Program-made: the position numbers and the translations under genes
Assembly: GCA_035473255.1 (NCBI GenBank)
Contig: DATIOK010000162.1
Span: 1-45,734, forward strand
Direction: 5' to 3'
From: JAICYJ01 sp035473255
Lineage (GTDB): Bacteria > Actinomycetota > Thermoleophilia > Gaiellales > JAICJC01
DNA: 45,734 bases
Shown here: positions 41,974 through 45,734 of the stretch, one piece after another
Layout: each line of letters opens with the position of its first letter
How positions within the stretch are numbered: position 1 is the stretch's first letter
The notes under the pieces: model-generated
What the model was told of the DNA's origin: nothing
Databases searched by the model: none
The model's input: only the letters and a program-made list of their open reading frames with translations

Positions 41974-42156
41974 GCACCGGCCTGAAACGGTGTGACGATC
42001 TCGCCACCGGGAGGGCCGCAAACCCGCTTGCTGACACCGGTATCCTGTGTTACAAAGTCAGGGTGGTTTGCGCGTCTGCTCATGTTCCGAGGGCTTCGCT
42101 ACGATATGAGTAGTACGGCAGCGAATTGCCGGCTCCCCAGGAGGCAGCGAGACAGC

Positions 42157-42555
42157 ATGATCATGATCACCGAACGCGCGGCCGAGAAGGTCAAGGAGCT
42201 GATGGCCGCAGAAGGTGATCCCTCGCTGAGCGCGCTCCGCGTCGCGGTCGAGGGCGGGGGCTGCTCGGGCTTCCAGTATGCGCTCGGATTCGACTCCGCG
42301 CCCGAGCCCAACGACGAGGCCTGGGAGCACCACGGCGTGCGGGTGATCGTCGACCGCTTCAGCCTTCCCTACCTGGAGGGCGCCAGCGTCGACTACATCG
42401 ACGGCCTGACCGGCGCCGGCTTCCAGATCGAGAACCCCAACGTGGTCGCCGCCTGCGGCTGCGGCAGCTCGTTTCAGGCCAAGGACGAGGTGCCCGCTGC
42501 GGCGCTTCCTGACGCCGATGACGGCTGCGGCACCGGCTGCGGCTGCTCGCACTAG
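42157..42555 (+). CDS. IscA/HesB-type Fe-S carrier with Cys-rich tail
   Basis: 132 residues from ATG 42157 with AGGAGG 12 bases upstream (ATG 42163 possible). ITERAAEKVKELMAAEGD, VAVEGGGCSGFQYALGF and GFQIENPNVVAACGCGSSF give the three conserved Cys of the A-type carrier family. The tail DDGCGTGCGCSH adds three more Cys and a His beyond the family end. A-type carriers deliver Fe-S clusters; here beside nuo, which needs about nine, it fits that job. ErpA-like, but I do not assign a symbol. Confidence 0.9.
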   Translation: MIMITERAAEKVKELMAAEGDPSLSALRVAVEGGGCSGFQYALGFDSAPEPNDEAWEHHGVRVIVDRFSLPYLEGASVDYIDGLTGAGFQIENPNVVAACGCGSSFQAKDEVPAAALPDADDGCGTGCGCSH

Positions 42556-42615
42556 CGGTCCTCAGCGCCGGGCCGCCGGGCTAGGCTGCTGCATCCTGAC
42601 CGTGCGGCCAACCGG

Positions 42616-42635
42616 TAGAGTTTGGATCCAAACTC
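42616..42635 (+). promoter_or_regulatory. -10 box and 18-bp palindrome before the ferredoxin reductase
   Basis: TAGAGT (42616-42621) is a candidate -10. GAGTTTGGA/TCCAAACTC (42618-42635) is a perfect 18-bp palindrome covering the -10 and expected start of transcription. GGAGG (42646-42650) precedes GTG 42661. This is the layout of a repressor operator; regulator unknown. Confidence 0.6.
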
Positions 42636-42660
42636 GAAGCGGCCTGGAGGTTCTCGCGTC

Positions 42661-43659
42661 GTGAGCGCAGAGCAGATCACCGACATCACCATCATCGGCG
42701 GAGGCCCCACCGGCCTGGCCGCCGCCTACTACGGCGGCCATCGCGACGCCTCCGTGCGGATCGTCGAGAGCCTCGAACAGCTGGGCGGGCAGGTCTCGGC
42801 CGTCTACCCCGAGAAACACATCTTCGACGTGGCCGGCTTCCCCAAGGTGAACGGCCAGGAGCTGATCGACCGCCTGATCGAGCAGGCCCAGCAGTACGGG
42901 CCGGAGGTGCGCCTGGGCGAGGTGGTGGAGCGCATCGAGCACCGCGACGATGAGGTGATCGAGCTGCACACGGCCGCCGGCGAAACGCTGCTGACGCGCA
43001 CCATGATCATCACCGCCGGACACGGCGCGTTCAACCCGCGCACCCTGGGGCTGCCCGAGCTGGAGACGTTCGCGGGCAGCGGGCTGCACTACTACGTCAA
43101 GGAGAAGGCGCACTTCAGCGGCAAGCGGGTGGCGCTGGTGGGCGGCGGCGACTCGGCGCTTGACTGGGCCATGAACCTGCAGGACACGGCCGAGCTCCCG
43201 ATCACGCTGATCCACCGCCGCGACCGGTTCCGCGGCCTCGAGTCGTCGGTGAACGAGGTGCAGCGGCTGGCCGGTGAGGGCCACGTCCGGATCCTGACGC
43301 CGCACGAGGTGCGCGGCGCCGAGGGTAACGGGCGCCTGCAGGCCATCACCGTCGAGAACACCGAGACCGGAGAGTTCGAGCGGATCGAGGTCGACGCAGT
43401 GGTCACGCTGCTCGGCTTCATCTCTCACCTCGGGCCGATCGCCGACTGGGGTCTCGAGTTCGAGAACAAACGCCAGATCAAGGTTGCCCCCAGCATGGAG
43501 ACGAACCTGCCCGGGGTCTATGCGGCCGGCGACGTCGCCGGCTACGAGGGCAAGATCACGCTGATCACGGTCGGCTTCTCGGAGGCGGCGATCGCGGCGA
43601 ACCACTGCGTCGCCCGCATCCGCGGCGAGAAGGTGCAGCCGAAGTACTCGACCGAGTAG
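42661..43659 (+). CDS. Thioredoxin-reductase-like ferredoxin-NADP+ reductase
   Basis: 332 residues. ITIIGGGPTGLAAAYYGGHRDASVRIVE is the FAD dinucleotide site, VALVGGGDSALDWAM the NADPH site, and LPGVYAAGDVAGYEGKITLITVGFSEAAIAANH the second FAD motif. The CxxC disulfide of thioredoxin reductase is replaced (SALDWAM), which with the C-terminal KYSTE matches YumC/FNR2-type ferredoxin-NADP reductase. GTG 42661 follows GGAGG by ten bases. Supplies or removes electrons between NADPH and ferredoxin. Confidence 0.92.
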   Translation: MSAEQITDITIIGGGPTGLAAAYYGGHRDASVRIVESLEQLGGQVSAVYPEKHIFDVAGFPKVNGQELIDRLIEQAQQYGPEVRLGEVVERIEHRDDEVIELHTAAGETLLTRTMIITAGHGAFNPRTLGLPELETFAGSGLHYYVKEKAHFSGKRVALVGGGDSALDWAMNLQDTAELPITLIHRRDRFRGLESSVNEVQRLAGEGHVRILTPHEVRGAEGNGRLQAITVENTETGEFERIEVDAVVTLLGFISHLGPIADWGLEFENKRQIKVAPSMETNLPGVYAAGDVAGYEGKITLITVGFSEAAIAANHCVARIRGEKVQPKYSTE

Positions 43660-43679
43660 GCGTCTGCGAGGATGCGGGC

Positions 43680-44195
43680 ATGAGCGGCCGCCTGGCGGAC
43701 ATCCTCGCCCCCGACTTGCGCTGCGTGTTCGTCGGCATCAACCCGGGTCTCAAGTCGGCCGAGGCCGGGTTCCACTTCGCCAACCCGCGCAACGACTTCT
43801 GGCGGCTGCTGGCCGACGCCGGCTTCACGTCACGCCTGCTCGAGCCCTCGCAGCAGGACGAGCTGCTGGCCGACGGCCTGGGGCTGACCAACGCCGCGCG
43901 GCGCGTCACCCGCGGCAGCGGCGAGCTGCGCCGCACCGACTTCGCAGACGCCGCCCGGCGGCTGGGGGCGGTCGCCCGCGACCTGCACCCGGGTGCGTTC
44001 GCGTTCGTGGGCAAGCAGGCATATGCGGGCGCGTTCGGCGAGCGCCCCGACCACGGGCTGCAAGCGCGCGAGCTGGAGGGGCGGCCGCTGTTCGTGCTGC
44101 CGTCCACCTCTCCCGCCAATGCGGCGGTGCCCTACGCGGAGAAGCTGCGGTGGTTCCGGGAGCTTGCCGAGCTGCTGGATCGGCCGCGGCGCTGA
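43680..44195 (+). CDS. mug: Mug/TDG-type G:T/U mismatch DNA glycosylase
   Basis: 171 residues. VFVGINPGLKSAEAGFHFANPRNDFWRLLADAGF contains the GINPG active-site motif, where Asn activates water, and the F..NPRNxFW substrate pocket; FVLPSTSPAN is the DNA-intercalating loop motif. Removes uracil or ethenocytosine opposite G. ATG 43680 follows the reductase by 20 bases, probably cotranscribed. Confidence 0.9.
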   Translation: MSGRLADILAPDLRCVFVGINPGLKSAEAGFHFANPRNDFWRLLADAGFTSRLLEPSQQDELLADGLGLTNAARRVTRGSGELRRTDFADAARRLGAVARDLHPGAFAFVGKQAYAGAFGERPDHGLQARELEGRPLFVLPSTSPANAAVPYAEKLRWFRELAELLDRPRR

Positions 44196-44246
44196 CGGAT
44201 CTAAGCTGATCGCAGAATAGGACGACAGACGAGGAGCGCAGGCCAC

Positions 44247-45563
44247 ATGGCAGAGCTTTGGGGCGGGGAGACTCGCAAGGCGGTCGACAACTTCCCGGTC
44301 TCGGGCGAGACGATCCCGGTCGCGGTGGTGCACTGGCTGGGCCGGATCAAGGGTGCCGCTGCGCGGGTGAACGCGTCGCTGGGGCTGCTCGACGAGGGCC
44401 TGGCCGAGCGGATCGCCGCGGCCGCCGACGAGATCGCAACCGGAGAGCACGACGACCAGTTCCCGATCGATGTGTTCCAGACCGGCTCGGGCACCTCCTC
44501 GAACATGAACGCCAACGAGGTGATCGCGACCCTGGCCGGTGAGGGCGTGCACGCGAACGACCACGTCAACATGGGCCAGTCCTCGAACGACGTGTTCCCG
44601 TCGGCCGTGCACCTGGCGGCGCTCGATCGCACGACCCACGAGTTGCTGCCGGCCGTGGCGCAGCTGGGCGATTCGCTCGCGCGCAAGGCGGAGGAGTTCG
44701 CGGACGTGGCCAAGGCCGGGCGCACGCACCTGATGGACGCCGTTCCGGTCACCCTCGGCCAGGAGTTCGGCGGCTACGCGGCGCAGGTGCGCGAGGGGCA
44801 GGCGCGGATCGAGGCGACGCTCGAGCGGCTGGGCAAGATCCCGCTGGGCGGCACCGCGGTCGGCACCGGGCTGAACACGCATCCCCGGTTCGCGGCGGAG
44901 GTGCGCGACCGGCTGTCGGCCGACACCGGCCTCGAGATCCTGCCGCCGGCCGACCCGTTCGAGGCGCAGGCCAACCGCGACGGGCTGGTCGAGGCATCGG
45001 CCGCGCTGAAGGGTCTCGCCGTGTCGCTGACGAAGATCGCGAACGACCTGCGCTGGATGGGATCGGGACCGCGGGCGGGGCTGGCCGAGATCTTCATCCC
45101 GGAGCTGCAGAAGGGCAGTTCGATCATGCCCGGCAAGGTCAACCCGGTGATCCCCGAAGTGGTGTGCCAGGTGTCGGCGCAGGTGATCGGCAACGACACG
45201 GCGATCACGGTGGGCGGGCTGCAGGGCAGCTTCGAGCTGAACGTGCAGATCCCGCTGATGGCGCGGAACCTGCTCCAGTCGATAGCGCTGCTCAGCTCGA
45301 CGTGCCGGCTGTTCGCGGAGAAGTGCGTGGACGGGATCGAGGCCAACCGCGAGGTCTGCGAGCGCCACGGCGAGGCCTCGCTGGCGATGGCGACGGCGCT
45401 CAATCCCTACATCGGCTACGACCGCGCCACGGCGATCGTGAAGGACGCAGCGGCCTCCGGCCGTACGCTGCGCGAGGTGGCCCTCGAGCATGGGGTGGAC
45501 GCGGAGACGCTGGACAAGGCGCTGGATCTGCGGGCGATGGCGCGCGGGTCGTCAGAGGGCTGA
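44247..45563 (+). CDS. fumC: Class II fumarate hydratase
   Basis: 438 residues, slightly short (usual 455-465). TGSGTSSNMNANEV, NMGQSSNDVFPSA, GRTHLMDAVPVTLGQEFGGYA and the superfamily signature GSSIMPGKVNPVIPEV are intact, including the catalytic His and Ser. Reversible hydration of fumarate to malate in the TCA cycle, cytoplasm, no metal. ATG 44247 is preceded by GAGGAG. It lies downstream of mug with 51 bases between. Confidence 0.94.
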   Translation: MAELWGGETRKAVDNFPVSGETIPVAVVHWLGRIKGAAARVNASLGLLDEGLAERIAAAADEIATGEHDDQFPIDVFQTGSGTSSNMNANEVIATLAGEGVHANDHVNMGQSSNDVFPSAVHLAALDRTTHELLPAVAQLGDSLARKAEEFADVAKAGRTHLMDAVPVTLGQEFGGYAAQVREGQARIEATLERLGKIPLGGTAVGTGLNTHPRFAAEVRDRLSADTGLEILPPADPFEAQANRDGLVEASAALKGLAVSLTKIANDLRWMGSGPRAGLAEIFIPELQKGSSIMPGKVNPVIPEVVCQVSAQVIGNDTAITVGGLQGSFELNVQIPLMARNLLQSIALLSSTCRLFAEKCVDGIEANREVCERHGEASLAMATALNPYIGYDRATAIVKDAAASGRTLREVALEHGVDAETLDKALDLRAMARGSSEG

Positions 45564-45578
45564 CGGCCAGACCCTCGT

Positions 45579-45734
45579 CTAGATGATTGATCGATATCTC
45601 TCGCGAGCCTGGCCGCTGAGTTCGGCTTGGCTTGGCGGTTGCGCGGGTGGCTACGGCTGCGAACCGTCGTCTCCGTCCGCGATCTGCGTAATCGCAGATC
45701 GCTCCCGATCGGTGCAAGGCCGTTGGCCTTGCAC
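45579..45734. repeat. Hairpin-rich dispersed repeat, copy B (runs off window)
   Basis: The left end CTAGATGATTGAT (45579-45591) resembles the palindrome arm at 11785. Hairpin 1 is GCGATCTGCG/CGCAGATCGC (45679-45688, 45693-45702, loop TAAT) and hairpin 2 is GTGCAAGGC/GCCTTGCAC (45712-45720, 45726-45734). 45675-45720 matches 4421 onward of copy A almost base for base. The distance from left end to hairpin 1 is longer here (87 versus 19 bases). The element continues beyond the window. Confidence 0.65.

Noticed and set aside
41597..42083. nuoB extended upstream to 42083
   Set aside because: That frame overlaps nuoA and the divergent promoter; ATG 41606 gives the standard NuoB N-terminus.
43830..45491. 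553-codon minus-strand ORF opposite fumC and mug
   Set aside because: Its translation is shadow-like (HRDRDRLARDRE-type), and fumC and mug on the plus strand carry full family motifs.

Overview
The window is high-GC bacterial chromosome, densely packed, with GTG and TTG starts, ATGA/GTGA/TGATG stop-start overlaps throughout, and many genes whose start codon lies only 5-11 bases after a TANNNT -10 box, i.e. probable leaderless transcripts. A 14-subunit nuo operon, a DivIVA-type coiled-coil protein, class II fumarase and methylmalonyl-CoA epimerase fit an actinobacterium. I infer a deep-branching one of the Thermoleophilia type, but no rRNA or tRNA gene is present to confirm it. No CRISPR array, phage or insertion-sequence transposase was seen; the window reads as core chromosome with some poorly described small genes.

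Layout. 1-1323 is the 3' end of an APC amino-acid permease. 1417-4376 (minus) is a coupled set: GNAT acetyltransferase, a protein resembling the DNA sliding clamp, an NAD(P)-binding SDR-like protein and a SixA-type phosphatase. 4377-4826 is a long gap holding a hairpin-rich repeat. 4827-6972 (minus) has a twin-motif DivIVA-like protein and a thioredoxin-fold/degenerate HD-GYP fusion. Then come arginase (+), RarA (-), a DUF1385 protein (+), a short FtsH-like protease (+) and a small coiled-coil protein (-). 12251-13936 (+) is epimerase, a 69-residue protein and a YchF-like protein with a broken G domain. 14224-16934 holds a glutaredoxin-like protein, an XRE/membrane-protein pair with a large palindromic operator, a cupin/TetR divergent pair and a methyltransferase. 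16954-19950 holds a YhaM-like HD protein, a DUF1015 protein and an inositol-monophosphatase-family protein. 19947-23846 (minus) is an ABC-2 exporter joined to AzlCD and an SRPBCC protein. 23886-27029 has Mrp/ApbC, a DUF1028 protein, a UPF0173 hydrolase and a small membrane protein.

27045-41959 (minus) is a complete respiratory complex I operon, nuoABCDEFGHIJKLMN, almost every junction an overlap. It contains an extra 57-codon acidic ORF between nuoF and nuoG, and an L,D-transpeptidase gene is coupled to its end. Divergent from it are an IscA/HesB-type Fe-S protein, a thioredoxin-reductase-like ferredoxin-NADP reductase, a Mug-type uracil-DNA glycosylase and fumarase. This half is an electron-transfer neighbourhood: complex I, an Fe-S carrier, a flavin reductase and a TCA enzyme.

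The least explained signals are: (i) a dispersed repeat with two conserved hairpins (4387-4611 and 45579-window end) and a 34-bp palindrome at 11785-11818 that shares its ends and supplies the stop codons of two convergent genes; (ii) a 20+20 bp palindrome over the XRE promoter whose single mismatch removes the -10 box in the unused direction; (iii) the 57-residue ORF inside nuo; (iv) degenerate relatives of YchF, HD-GYP and the sliding clamp.
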